Source of the DNA: Neospora caninum Liverpool
Taxonomy: Eukaryota > Apicomplexa > Conoidasida > Eucoccidiorida > Sarcocystidae
Assembly: GCF_000208865.1 (NCBI RefSeq)
Contig: NC_018390.1
Span: 510,798-574,797, forward strand
Direction: 5' to 3'
Length of the DNA stretch: 64,000 nt
The number at the start of each line of letters is the position of its first letter. The first letter of the stretch is position 1. The notes beneath the pieces were generated by a model that saw nothing but the letters and a program-made list of their open reading frames with translations, made no database searches and had not been told where the DNA came from. Below are positions 23,337 through 35,300 of this stretch, piece by piece. The translations under genes and the position numbers were made by a program.

Positions 23337-24933
23337 TTAAATTTCGAGTTTCTCTGGAGGCCATGTCTCGAATTTTTGTCGCGCATGGCGTCGGAAGCGG
23401 AGGTTTTTATCTTCTTCGTATGCCTTCTGCTCTTCTTTGACGACTTCGAGCACGGGGGGGAATTGGGCAAGCAGGCGCGTGAGCTGGACGTCTTTTTGCT
23501 CGAGATTCAGATGCGACCAGAAAGACCTGGAAAACGCAAGCAGAAGAAAAACTGTTTGCCGTGTGTCAAGGGAGAGAGCAAAGAACGGGGAACACGAGGG
23601 ACGGGACGAGGCCTGACGGGGCGTGCGCACAAGGAAATCACTGAATCCAAAAAGGAACAAAAGACTGCGAAAGAGGGAATTTGCCCCACGGTCTTACTGG
23701 TGGATCGTGGCGACGTTGAGACCGAAAGCCTTGAACATCCTGCGTTTGCACGCCAGCCAGCCGGACACCTTCGGTCGCCCCGGCCCTGAAAAAGGACAAA
23801 CCCGTTCCGTTTCTCGCTCGTGAACCACAAACTACCCTCCCTTTGCTCTCGAAATGCCGGCTTCCCAGAAATCGAAACCATTTACTGTTTTTCTGCGTTT
23901 TTTAACTGCGCGACCTGCCTACAAAACTCCCTTCGGCGGCACCGGCATCTGGGGGTGAATTCCGTTTGCCTTTGCCGTCTACAGTTTTCCTCGTCTCCCG
24001 CCGCAGCGGAGCAGGGGCGTTCAAAGGAAGGCGGCTCTCTGGGGCTTCTGCCTCTTTTCTTCTCACCTAGAGGGAGGAGGTAGTCGTACTCGAGAGCGAG
24101 GTTTCGCGAGCGAATCAGATGACCCGCGAACCAGCAGTGCTGCTCGTCCCACTGGCGACCGGCCGAGCAGTTGATGAGCGCGTCGGAGACGTACAGCCTC
24201 TTCAACGCGGCGTCGACGTCGAGTTGAAGGAGTTCGCCGCCCTGAAAACCGCAGCGAAGGAGAGCGCGAGAAAGGAGAGAAAGTAACGGCGAGAAAGGAG
24301 AGAAAGGAACGGAACTGCGAGATTGCGTCAGTCTGGGAAACCGCCTTCCGAACCCTTCCACACACACACACAGAAGCTGGGACCAAAGCGTCGCCGGCTG
24401 AGTTCACACAGGTCGGCGCTAACACACGATTCGACCGTCCGTCCAAGATCTATTTACCGACCGCCTGGGAAGGAAGGCACTCCGGTGCGAAACGGGCGAG
24501 CAAAAACAAGGACGGAGGAAAGGCAGAACGGGGAAAGAGACGAACGGAACCGGTGCCCCAGGTTTCAGACGAATGACGAGGCGACAGCGAGAAGACCAGC
24601 AGGGAGGTCACACACCTGAGGCTGAGCATTGATGAGGATTTTGTCTAGCCAGGAAAGATGCAGATGCTTCTGGAACGCGAAAGGGACTGCCTTCTTCACC
24701 TCCACTTCCCTCTGGGGTTTCTCCACGTCCACGCAGTACAAAGTTTGGTACAGAAAAAATTGTACCCAGCCGCTGTTCTCCAGCTGCTCCAAGGACAACT
24801 GGAAGACAGAAAACACAAAACACGGCAAGAAAACAGAGCCGAAGTGTTCATTCCGAGAGGCACATCCAACTGAGAAGATCCCCACATAGATCCCTATATG
24901 CATAACAAGTCAGCAGATGAAAACACACACATG

Positions 24934-24973
<40 letters not shown>

Positions 24974-25008
24974 GGTAGCGAGGGAGCGAGACTGAAAAGC
25001 CTATTTAC

Positions 25009-25050
<42 letters not shown>

Positions 25051-28000
25051 TATACGAATGCACTTTTGCGAATATGTTGTATGCCTCTTAATGGTTGTGT
25101 GTCTGTGTCATTGGGAGATCCCCCTTGTAATGTTCCCCTGTTCATCGCAGAGATAACCGAGGTTCGTTTGCGCACCGCCTTTGTTAGGGACGGGTCAGCC
25201 CTGTGAGAAGCACTTGCAAAAAAACCGCATGCAGATTTGCCTGCTCACCGGTTCACATGCGCGCTGGAGGAAGAGCGCGAGAGTCGACTTCCCCGCTTCA
25301 TCCGAGGGCAGATGCCTGGACCGGTCAGGAAAGAAAGCGAAAGAGAAAACAGGAAAGGGGACGCAATGGGCGTATCCGAAGGCAACGTATCGGCCGACGA
25401 TACAGCCACAAGAGCGGGACAAAAAATCTCCTGTAGCCTCCTCCAAAAGACGGCGAAAGGTCTTCTGGGGATTTGCGCAAAAAACCAAAGAGATACCGTG
25501 AAACCCGACGGGGCGCTGCAGGGAATCACGCGGACGCGTCCTGTCTCGTCAAAACGCGGGGATGTCGCCTCACAGGTCGTAGCTGCCTTGCAATGTGAGC
25601 GCAAAGGCAAGGCTGGCGTAGTCAAAAGGCATGCAGCCAAGACTGTCGTGCAACGGACTCCTTCTCGGCTCCTCGACAAACGCACTGTCGCCTTCTCCAG
25701 AATCCCCCGACGAAGGGAGAGAAGCGATGCGTCGGTGGACTTCGAGAGCTAATTTAGAGACGAGGCCCGAGTAGTCGCGCGAGAGCAAATCTGCCGGGCC
25801 GAATTGGTTGGTGTCTGAAGCCAGGGAAACAGACGCGAGTTTTCTGTTCTCTGCAAGCTCTCTCCTGCGTCCTAGAGAGACGAGAGAAAGGCGGCTAGGC
25901 AGTTCCCGACCGTTTTCCCCTTCGCAGGACGCGTAAACCCCCCCCCCAAAACACTGCTGTGAGCGCATGCCTTGCTTGACACACAGCTAGCGTTCCTGAC
26001 ATCTAATCCTCGCTCACTCCTTTCCTCCTCATCCTTGCGTGCACGCGTGCATGGCCCCTCAAAGTCAATGCATGCATCCACAAGTCCTCTCTCCCGACGT
26101 GTGCCTCCAGCGGCGCAGGCCGGCATCTGTGTCTCTCGGCATGTTGCCCATCTTTGTTCGGTTCCGTTTTCGGGACGCCGCCGCGTCCCTGACTGAGACA
26201 AAAACTACCCATCCCGCAATCCTCGCCTCCCTGCGGACTGCGCAGGAAAGCGCTCTCTGCCTATTTTCCCCGCGTCTTCCTGCGTCGCTCGCGGTCGCGT
26301 GGAATCTCGCGAAGCGAGCGACCGCGCGCCGTCTCCCTGGCTCTGTCTCGCCTTCGATGCTGCTCCCTCTCTTCCTCTTTTCTTTTCCTGCCGACACTGC
26401 GGGTTGTATTCTGTTTTTGAGACGGTATCTCTCTGTGCTCGCTTGGGGCAGCACTTAATTCCGAGTGCATGCGAGCCTCGCCTCTCCTCACCTGGCGCAT
26501 CGTCGCCGATCCCCATCAGAGAGAGCGTGAGAGCCATGTTCGCCAAGGTAGGTGTTCGCCACTCCTAAAACGACAGAGAGAAAGAGAAAAAACCGAGGAG
26601 AGCATGAAGCCTCGGCGCGTATACCTCGCGACCGGGCAGTGGAGACAAAGAAAGAAAAGAGACTCGAGAGAAAGAAAAGAGAAAGAAGAGCGAGAAGTGC
26701 ACAGCCCGGTCTTCTCCCTTGCACACACCGTTTTCTCAGTTTGCTTACTTGCAGATTCGCCTCGACATGCTCCAGAAGCGTCGGAAGGAGGTACCATGAT
26801 CGGTACTCGAGACAGGCTGAGGCGTACAGCAGGCGAGGAGCCTGGTGGGGCTGAACAACCGCGGGTGGGCGAAGGCAGAAAAGAAAAGTGGAGGGGGCGA
26901 CGCAGCGAAGCAGGCAGAGAACACGCAGTCGGGTGGAGAGCCCGCGAGTCACGGGAGAAGACAGGCTGACGAAGAGGGTCTCGCGTCTTCCAGGAAAGGT
27001 GAGGAAAGGAACGAAAAGGGACCGAGAGGCAACAACAAACAGGTGCTGAGGCGACTCGACGTTTTTTTTGTTCGAAGACGAAACGGGCGAGACGACCCGC
27101 GTCGCTTTTTCTCCTCCGCACAGAAGCGTTTGAAAAAGACGGCAGCACGGAACGCCCAAACGCGGTGCGTGCGCGAAGAGTTGGTCAGCCGAGGCACAAA
27201 CACAGGAAAGCCTGAAAGCTCTGGAGAGGCAACCAACCCATGGCAGTGTCCCGCGCGTCTCTGCCAAGTTCGTTTCCTACCTCAATCAAGTGCTTCCGCT
27301 CAATCAGGTCATACACGAGGAACTTGAAACTTGGCAACGCGTGAATCACTTGTTTGTCCTTCGTCGCCCTGTCGACGCAAAGGGAGACGCGTTAAAAACA
27401 GGATAAACAAGCGCGCGGGACCTATGCAAAGCGCGTCACGAGGGAGGCAAAAAGAGAAAGCGACAGCGGAACGCGGGAGGCAGAGAAAGAGAAGAGAGGA
27501 GGCGAAAAACAAGTCAACTAGAGCCCGGAACGGGTCCAGACGTGATAAACGGAGTGCGCATCTCTCTCGCCCCCCCCCCCCCCTTGTCTCACGTGGACTG
27601 AGAGAGGAAAGAGGAGAGGCAGAAGACCTCGCGAAGAACGGGCGCAGGCAGTCAACGGAGAGAACGAGGGAAGGAAAAAGAACGAGAGAAGAACAGAGAA
27701 CGTGAGAAGAAGAGACAACGAGAGAAGAAGAGACAACGAGAGAAGAAGAGACAACGAGAGAAGAAGAGACAACGAGAGAAGAAGAGACAACGAGAGAAGA
27801 AGAAACAACGAGAGAAGAAGAAACAACGAGAGAAGAAGAGACAACGAGAGAAGAAGAGACAACGAGAGAAGAAGAGAGAACCAGAGAAGAAGAAACAACG
27901 AGAGAAGAAGAGACAACGAGAGAAGAAGAGACAACGAGAGAAGAAGAAACAACGAGAGAAGAAGAGACAACGAGAGAAGAAGAGAGAACGAGAGAAGAAG

Positions 28001-30126
28001 AGAGAACCAGAGAAGAAGAGAGAACCAGAGAAGAAGAGAGAACGGGGCGGGGAACACCCACCAGAAGGAATTAAATCCAAAGACGTTTCCCAACTGGCAG
28101 AAGCAACGGACGAGCCAGTCGTACGCTGGATAATCGTCCTTCCTCATGTATTGCCGATACAGCCTAAGCAGAAAAAGAGAAGTGAACGCAAAAACAGAGT
28201 CAATACACCACATATGCACGCGTCTCCACACAGATATAACTACACACATATGTAGATGTGGTTGCTTACCAACAAATCCACATCTCTATCTCCATCTGTA
28301 CAACTACACCCCATAAGCAAAGTACATGCACGCATATATATATATATATATACGTCGTTAGATAGATAGATAGATAGAGATAGGTAGATGGGTAGGTAGA
28401 TAGATAGATAGATAAAAATGCATAAGTATTATCCATGATTGTGTATCGAGAAGCGTAGGGCAATTAGATGTATCTGCATTCCTGTCTTTTCACAAATTGA
28501 CGCATAGGGCTACGTGAGTATATATATATATATATCTGCAGGTGTGAAGCAATGTTCACACAATCATAGAAGCACGAAGGAACGCGGGTGCGGGGAAGTA
28601 AAGCGGGCACAGGCCGGAAGCCCAAAGCGGGAAGCTGGGGAAAGGTTCTCGAGCAGAGGCTTTCAAAAATTGGCAAATGTCTTTCGTTCTGTCCGCAGCC
28701 CTTTCCTTATTTCACTGTTTTGTTTTCCCGTTTGGTCTTCCCGTTTGCGTTTCGTTGTTTCTTAGACCGTCGACTGCGAGTTTTCCTCTTTTCAGTTTTC
28801 TTCTCGACGGACTTGAGAATGGAGCGCGGATTTGAGTGCGCGTTGTCGAGGCGCTTGTGGAAAAAGGCAGGAAGTTCGCTGGGCGGCGGGGTATTGAAGA
28901 CCTGAAACGGGCAAAACGCCGCCGCGACAGCAACGACAAAGTGACCAGGCAGACGCACCAGACGAGAAACGCGAACGGAGAACGCCGAAGAAGAAACCAA
29001 AGAAGACGACGAAGCACGGGAAGAAGCAGGAAGACGCAGGCGAGGAAGAGAGAGAATTAGGAGAACAAACAGAGGCAAGAGAAAAAGAGAACAAGGGAGA
29101 GAACAAGAGGGAGAACAAGAGGGAGCACACGACTGAGGAGAAGAAGAAGAGAAAGGAGAAGAGAAAGGGAAAGAGAAAGGAAAAGAGGAAGAAGAAGACC
29201 ACACAGGAGGAGAGGCGAGAGATGACGCAGACAGCGAAGAGTGCCTTGCGGAAGAAACAGGTTGTTTGCCGTTTGTGTTTCCTGTGCATTTGTTTGTCGG
29301 GGGCGGCTATGGCTTTTCTCGAGAGAAATGGATGGCTTTCCCCTTCATTTTGCGCCCCTGAAGCTCTGTCTTCTTCACCCACTCGTTGTTCGCGCGTTGT
29401 TTTCTTCTCCTCCCCTCGTCTTTCTCCTCTGGCTTTCTCCCAGCTGGTCTCTTTCGCTCGGCGCTCAGTCTGCGTGTTTCGGCCGCTTCGCACTTTGCTT
29501 ACCTTGATGCGTTTGAGGCGTCTCGGCAGGAAAGCCTCTTCGTACTCGCGCGTCGTCATCTGTCCGGAGGTGAGAGAGGCCATGACGCCGACGCCGCGTT
29601 GCGCCTCTTTCCGCCACGCCGGAGGGACCGAGAAGGGAAAGCGCGAAGACAGCGAAGGGAGTGGAGACGAGAGAGCCGCAGAGAAAGACGAGCGCAGCAG
29701 AGACCGCGAGAAAGAGGAAGAGGAAGACGAGCGCAGCAGAGACCACGAGAAAGAGGGAGCGGAAGACGAGCGCAGCAGAGACCGCGAGAAAGAGGAAGAC
29801 GAAGAGCAGCGCGACTGGGCGGGTCGCGCTGGCCGTGGGGGAGGCATCCGGGGAGAACGACAAGAAAGCCGCGAAGGAATGGAGCGCACGAGACAAGTTT
29901 CCCGTTCCGCACGCGCACGGGGAACCGCAAAGGATGAAGGCGACGAGAACGGTCGCCGTTGCTGGAGAGAAGGCTGCGCTCGGAAGGCCGACATTTCTCT
30001 ATGGGCTAGCGAGCACAGAGACAGAGAGACGACAGAACGCGGAGCGAACGCACGGAGTGCTCTTCTCGCAGGAGCGAAAGAAGACTCCTGTGAGCCTACA
30101 GGCACGGGGCGAGAGGCGAGCATCAC
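23337..30126 (-). CDS. Multi-exon protein with C-terminal RAP-like domain, probably mitochondrial
   Basis: Exons in transcript order (complement): 29503-30126, 28768-28901, 28062-28163, 27281-27368, 26749-26805, 26492-26564, 25574-25871, 24616-24798, 24067-24241, 23698-23785, 23337-23526; about 670 residues. Phases agree at all junctions except 25574/24798, where the donor leaves phase 2 and the acceptor needs phase 0. A small exon was probably missed or a boundary is wrong. The first ~75 residues are Arg/Ser/Ala-rich with few acidic residues, like a mitochondrial presequence; an alternative start is 29583. The core is rich in helices with Trp, Leu and Tyr (for example YRSWYLLPTLLEHVEANLQ), as in helical-repeat organellar proteins. 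The end matches a RAP domain: LEYDYLLPL, then GRPKVSGWLACKRRMFKAFGL, then IHQSFWSHL. RAP proteins act in organellar RNA processing and are expanded in apicomplexans. The family call is moderately secure; the function is inferred. Confidence 0.6.
24937..25050. repeat. (TA)n microsatellites in RAP-like gene intron
   Basis: Two long TA runs (about 24937-24970 and 25020-25050) within the intron between the exons at 25574-25871 and 24616-24798. This is the same intron whose splice phases do not agree. Confidence 0.85.
27703..28050 (-). repeat. 18-bp tandem repeat, about 19 copies, in RAP-like gene intron
   Basis: The plus strand shows about 19 near-identical copies of gagagaagaagagacaac with single-base variants. 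It lies entirely inside the intron between exons 28062-28163 and 27281-27368 of the minus-strand gene. In the transcript it is therefore a pyrimidine-rich gttgtctcttcttctctc array starting about 10 bases after the 5' splice site. The same unit recurs in a Dicer intron at 34.08-34.27 kb. Confidence 0.9.
28335..28420. repeat. TA and GATA microsatellites
   Basis: A (TA)n run followed by about ten GATA units interrupted by GGTA, in the intron between exons 28768-28901 and 28062-28163 of the minus-strand gene. Confidence 0.85.
29697..29812 (-). repeat. Three-copy tandem repeat in N-terminal leader coding sequence
   Basis: About three imperfect copies of a 39-48 bp unit (agcagagaccgcgagaaaga plus a GA-rich tail on the plus strand). 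In the minus-strand protein it encodes Ser-rich blocks each containing SLLRSS, within the presumed targeting leader. Confidence 0.75.
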
Positions 30127-32304
30127 GCCGGAGGCTCAGCAACGGCAAGGGAGAAGCAAAGAGAACGGAGCGGAAGGGTAGAGAGGAGACGAACGAGACG
30201 AAGACACTGGATCCACGGGGCAGTTCCGCTCCTCTCTAGCATCCTTTTGGCGGTGGAGAGACCGCGAGGGCTCGTGCTCACACCAGTCGACGGAACCGAG
30301 ACGGGCAAGACGGCGGCAAACAAGGACGAAGAAGGGAAAGAAAGAGAGAAAGGGAAACAAGGAGAAGGGAGAGGAAAGGCAGAGACAAGTTAAAAGAATC
30401 AGGGAAAGACGGAGACAGGCGGAGGAAGGAATGCGAACATGCGTCCTGCGTTTCCACCGTTGTCTCCCCTCTCCATAGCCCTTTTTTCTCGTCGGGGTCC
30501 GGGAATCCGTGAACTTTCTCGCTCAGTTGTTACGCAGCCTGAAAGAGGCTCCGCTTCTTCGTTGTGTCGCGCAGGCTTCTCGTTTCCTCTGCGTTTTGCG
30601 GAGAACGCATGTCCTCTCGCCGCTTTTTGTCACGCGGGGTTCCCTCCTCTGCGGTGCGGGTTGTCCCCGCGAGACAGTGGCGAGCAAGGGAGGAGAAAGA
30701 GGAACGCGAGGTGGACGCGAGAGAAGGAGACACTTGGAAAGAATGAAAAGGGGGGGGAACCCTCGCGGTCGGTCGTCGTTCGGCTCTTCACTATCTATAC
30801 CCTCTGGGTCTGCTGAAAAACGCGGGGAGCGAGAAACGAGAGGGGACGCGCAGTCTCAATGGGGACTTCTCAAGCGAGAAGCTGAAAAGAGAAGGAGACG
30901 AGGAGCGAAGAGTTTTCCTCCTTGAATGCGTCGCTCTCTCTTTCCTTCTTTCTCTTCGACTCCTGCCGCTCGCCACAGCGTTGCTTCTGCGAACAGTCAC
31001 GGGAGATGCACACTGAGAGGGAGAACAGGACAGGCGTCTCGGGGCGCGTGAGACAGCGGCGCGAGAGCGAAGAGAGGGAAATGTCTAGTCGGGTTCTTCT
31101 TTTGCCGTCAAAACACGATAAACGCGACACAAAGGGACAGGGGGAATGCCTCGCACCCTAGACGAAAAAATGACAAAAAAGGGAAACTCGGCCTTGAAAA
31201 AGCGAACGCCGAGGTGACACAGGCGCGCGCGGCGAGAGGAGACCCCTGAGTCGCTCTCTCCCGCTCTCTGTCTCAATCGGGAGGAGAACGAGAAGTCAGC
31301 GGGAGGAACAAGAAAGCGAGAAAGAGAAGAAGCATAGAAGAAGGAGAGAAGAAAAAGAGAAGAAGGAGAGAAGAAAAAGAGAAGAAGGAGACAGGGAAAG
31401 ACGAGAAAAAGAAGACAGAACGGGAAGAATTGGCGTGGCGAGTTGAGCCTTGCGTTGAGTCGCTTGAGGGGGGAGAGCGGCAGCCTCCCAGCCGGAGAGG
31501 GCTGACGGTCTCTTTTTGGAATTAGAAGGTCAAAAAACCAAAGACGAGAGACAGGACACTCCTTCCGGTTGCCAGCGAGAGAACGCGCCACTTCTTTCTC
31601 CACGTTTTCTCCTTGTCTTGCGGCCAGCCTGGTGTCTTAGCCGCGCAAGAGTCAGCGAACTCGCATCTCTCAATCGCTGTGGGTCCGAATTCACCTTTTC
31701 TTCTCTCGTCTCCCTTGCTCACCTTCCAAGGCTTCACTTCTCGTACGTCGGAGTACTTGTCGCCTCTCGGGAATCCAGCGTCGCTCCCCCGCCAGAAAAC
31801 TGTCCTTCCACCGGCTACACACTTCCAGGTAATGCACTTGTAAAAGAAAAAGGAAACAAACAGACTCCGCCACAAAGAACCTCTCACCTCAATACAATCT
31901 ACCCTTGCCGCACCTCTATATATATATATACACAACTACGCATAGATACAGGTACATGCATACACACGAATACTATATATATATATATATAAGTATATGT
32001 ATATGTATAGATGTATGTGAAAAGGTATGTAGGTTTCCCATGTATTTGTGCGTCTCTGGTTCTGTGTGTATGACCATGCCGATTTGCATGCAGGCATCTG
32101 CGCCCCGTTGGCGGTTCCCCGCTTCGCGAAGAGTGAAGCGAGGCTGTTTGTGTTGCCTCTGCAGGGCGGAGTTTCTACGAGGCGGCGTGTGCCGGTTAAC
32201 GAGGCAGGACACTGACCTGGCACGGAACACAGCAGTGAGAGGGAAGTAGGGCGAACAGAGGACGAGACGATCAACGGTCTCAAAACGCGTCTGTTCTCGT
32301 AACA
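30127..32304. promoter_or_regulatory. Divergent intergenic region between RAP-like gene and Dicer
   Basis: About 2.2 kb between two divergent starts, so it should hold both promoters and any 5' UTR exons. It contains a GA-rich repeat at 31325-31400 and TA microsatellites at 31916-31932 and 31974-31992. An upstream noncoding exon of Dicer cannot be excluded. No protein-coding pattern is recognisable. Confidence 0.55.
31325..31400. repeat. GA-rich imperfect repeat
   Basis: Repeated gaagaaggagagaagaaaaaga units, purine-rich on the plus strand, between the divergent genes. Confidence 0.7.
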
Positions 32305-35300
32305 ATGTGGGCCCCTGGAGGCTGGTCACCTCCCCACGGAAGTGCCGCGCAAATTTCTGCACTGTCGCCTTCATCGCTTTCTTTTCATCCTTCTGACTCC
32401 ACAAAATCTGCTTCACTTCCGGATCTTCCCGACCCTTCGTCCTTTGATTCTCCTCATCCTTCCGTTCCCCCTCTGCCTCCCTCCTTTCCTCCCTCCTTTC
32501 CTCCCTCCTCTCCTCCCTCCTTTCCTCCCTCCTTTCCTCCCTCCTTTCCTCCCTCCTCTCCTCCCTCCTTTCCTCCCTCCTTTCCTCCCTCCTCTCCTCC
32601 CTCCTTTCCTCCCTCCTTTCCTCCCTCCTTTCCGTCCTTTCCTTCTTCGCATTCTTCCAGATGCCCCAGAGCTCAGGAGTTTCCTCAACAGGCAGCGGTT
32701 CGGCGCGACCAACCCGGTTCTTTTCTTCCGTATTTTTCGGAAGGCGAAGAGGCGCGTTTGCTGTCATTTCTGCTCCAGGCGCTCGCGCCTTCTGCCGCCT
32801 CTGCGCTTTTCGCTGAGGAGTTGAAAGCGCGGGAAAAAGAGAAACGGGAAACGCGAGACGAGAAAGGAGACTGCACAGCTCTCTGTGGCGCTGGCCTCGG
32901 CGCTGCAGTCGAGACTCCCGAGGAACGTCCGATCTCCGTTTCCTCGTCGACCTCAGGTTCCCTTTCTTCTGTGCCTTCTGACCCTGTTGCCTTGCCGTCT
33001 TTCGCTTCCTCTCCAGAGTTTGCAGCCTTGCGAGACGTCCTGCTCGGTCAAATTCGACAGCTCGTCGAGGAGGGGAAGAAAGCCCACGAAGGCTGTCGGC
33101 GTCTTCTGCAGGTTTCTCGCCCGGCTTTCGCGTCCACGTCGCGTTTCTCCGAGTCCTTCCGATCGCCCTACGACGCACAAAATGTCGTTCCGTTCCTGGA
33201 CCAGATGGAGATCCCGCGCGAGGCCGGCGAAGCGGGCGCAGACGAACGGCGAGCGCGAACGCGAAATCGGCGGTCTGAGCGGGCCAGAGGCGAGCGAAAG
33301 GCCGCCGAGTACGCCGCGGGGAAACAAGGCGAAGCGGGGGGAAAATACGAGCAACGTGGAGAACGCGAACAGGCAGAAGAGGCTAGAGTGTGGGAGGACG
33401 GAGACAGCGAGACACTGGAGAGGCCTTTCTACGAGGCAGAGACTCCCCGCGAATCGGAGGAAGACGAAGGAAGCGACGGAGAGGAGACCGAAAACGCGGC
33501 AACGGAAGGAGAAGACGCTGTTTCAGGAGAACGCGATGAGGCAGGCCAGAAGAAGCTAGACGCGAGGAACGCGAGAGAGGAGAGAGAAGAGGAAAGAGAC
33601 CGCATGCACTGCCGTCTCGACGACGAAGCCAGCGTAGGAAAGGAAGAGAAACGGATGAGCGACGCGACTCGCGGCACAGAGAGGAGAAACGAAGAAGCAG
33701 AGAGCGAGGATGCGACAGAGAGGAACGCCGCCGCGTATTTTGGGTGGCAAGCAGGAGCAAGACAAACGAGAGAGAGAGGTCAAGGGGAAATCCTAAGGGA
33801 CTGCGATGCTGTCCTTCCTGTGCCTGAGGAAACGTACTCAGATCGTGGCACGCAAGGGAGTAAGAGAGAGTTGCCTTGGACAGTCCTCTGGCTCGTAGCC
33901 TGTAAACCCACTACACCGCCACACCGGCTAGATGCACATCAACTGCGTTGAAAACCCCTCCCTCTCTTCTCTGGTTCGACTCCCTCTGTTTCTTGTCTCT
34001 CTCTCTGTTTCTTGTCTCTCTCTCTGTTTCTTCTCTCTCTCTGTTTCTTCTCTATCTCTGTCTCTTCTTCTCTCTCTGTCTCTTCTCTATCTCTGTCTCT
34101 TCTTCTCTCGTTGTCTCTTCTTCTCTCGTTGTCTCTTCTCTATCTCTGTCTCTTCTTCTCTCGTTGTCTCTTCTTCTCTCGTTGTCTCTTCTTCTCTCGT
34201 TGTCTCTTCTTCTCTCGTTGTCTCTTCTTCTCTCGTTGTCTCTTCTTCCCTCGTTGTCTCTCTTCTCCTTCTGTCCCCTGCGTCTCTTTTCTGCCCGTGA
34301 TGTCTCTGGTCATTTCGTGTGTGTGTTTAGAGCTGCAGGCGTGGAGTTACCAGTACCGGGTGTATCGGCACGCAGTGTTGGAGAATGCGATTGTGACGTT
34401 GCCGACTGGGGCGGGAAAGACGCTCATCGCCTCGATGGCGACGCACACGTGGCTTCAGAACGCCTTCGCCGCCGACAAGATCGTCGTCTTCCTCGCGCCG
34501 ACAGCCTTTCTCACCCTTCAGCAGCAACGCGCCTTGTCCGCCGTTCTGTCTCTCTTTTGTGACCCTGTGGGCGCAGGCGCACCCTGGACGGGCCGTCTCG
34601 TGGTGCGTCTGCGCGGCATTCTCGAGACGGAAAGGCTTCAAAGAGACGAAGACTGCGAGGACGAAACCGCGTATTTCCGCCACACGCTCCAGGCCGACTG
34701 GTCCCATCCCAAGTACTGGAGCGCCTTCTACTCGGCGCTCTCCGAGTACAGAGCCGCGCTCCTCGACCTGCATCAGGTACGAGACTGCGCGAAAGAAGAG
34801 GGACGAGAGCGGGGAGGCGAGGAGGCGAAAAGGAAGGCGTGCAAAGCGAGGCGCCAGAGGGAACATAGCGCACTCAGTTCGGCTCCGACGCTTCGAAACG
34901 GTTTTCAGAACAAGAGGGGAAAACGCGTCTGCTGTCGAGGCTCAAGACAAAACACATCCTGGCTCTCTCAACCGAGACGCCTCCTTTCCCTTTTGTCTCC
35001 GTGTCTTCTTCCTTTGCATGGCATTCTCTTCTTAAAACTCTTCTTTCCCCCTCCTTTTTCTTCTCGCCTCTCTCTCGCATCTCTCTCTCTCGCTTTCTCG
35101 CCTTCCTTCTTCCAGTCCCGTTTTTTCTGTTTGTGCGTGCAGTTGCCTGCGGCGCCTCCAGCAGATTTCGATTTGCGCCGCTTCAACTTGGGCCGTCTCC
35201 TCGCCCCGTTCCGCTTCGCGCCTTCGCAGCGCGCGGCGCTCCTGCGCGAAGGTCCGGGGGTTGAGCATACCAGCGAGCGCGGACGCGTCGAGGGCGACGC

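Noticed and set aside
27703..28050. CRISPR-like array
   Set aside because: The 18-bp units are directly contiguous with no unique spacers, lie in a eukaryotic intron and have no cas genes nearby.
27331..28133. Repeat protein (RRRDNE)n on the plus strand
   Set aside because: It arises only from the 18-bp intronic repeat, because a unit divisible by three stays open in all frames. No flanking gene structure supports it.
29222..30181. 319-codon plus-strand frame
   Set aside because: It is antisense to the first exon of the RAP-like gene. The minus strand has a good donor in phase with the next conserved exon, although this leader is itself the least certain part of that gene.
31973..33178. 401-codon minus-strand frame with an RREE repeat
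   Set aside because: It is the complement of the pyrimidine repeat in Dicer exon 1. The plus frame has a phase-matching donor that joins to the helicase exon.
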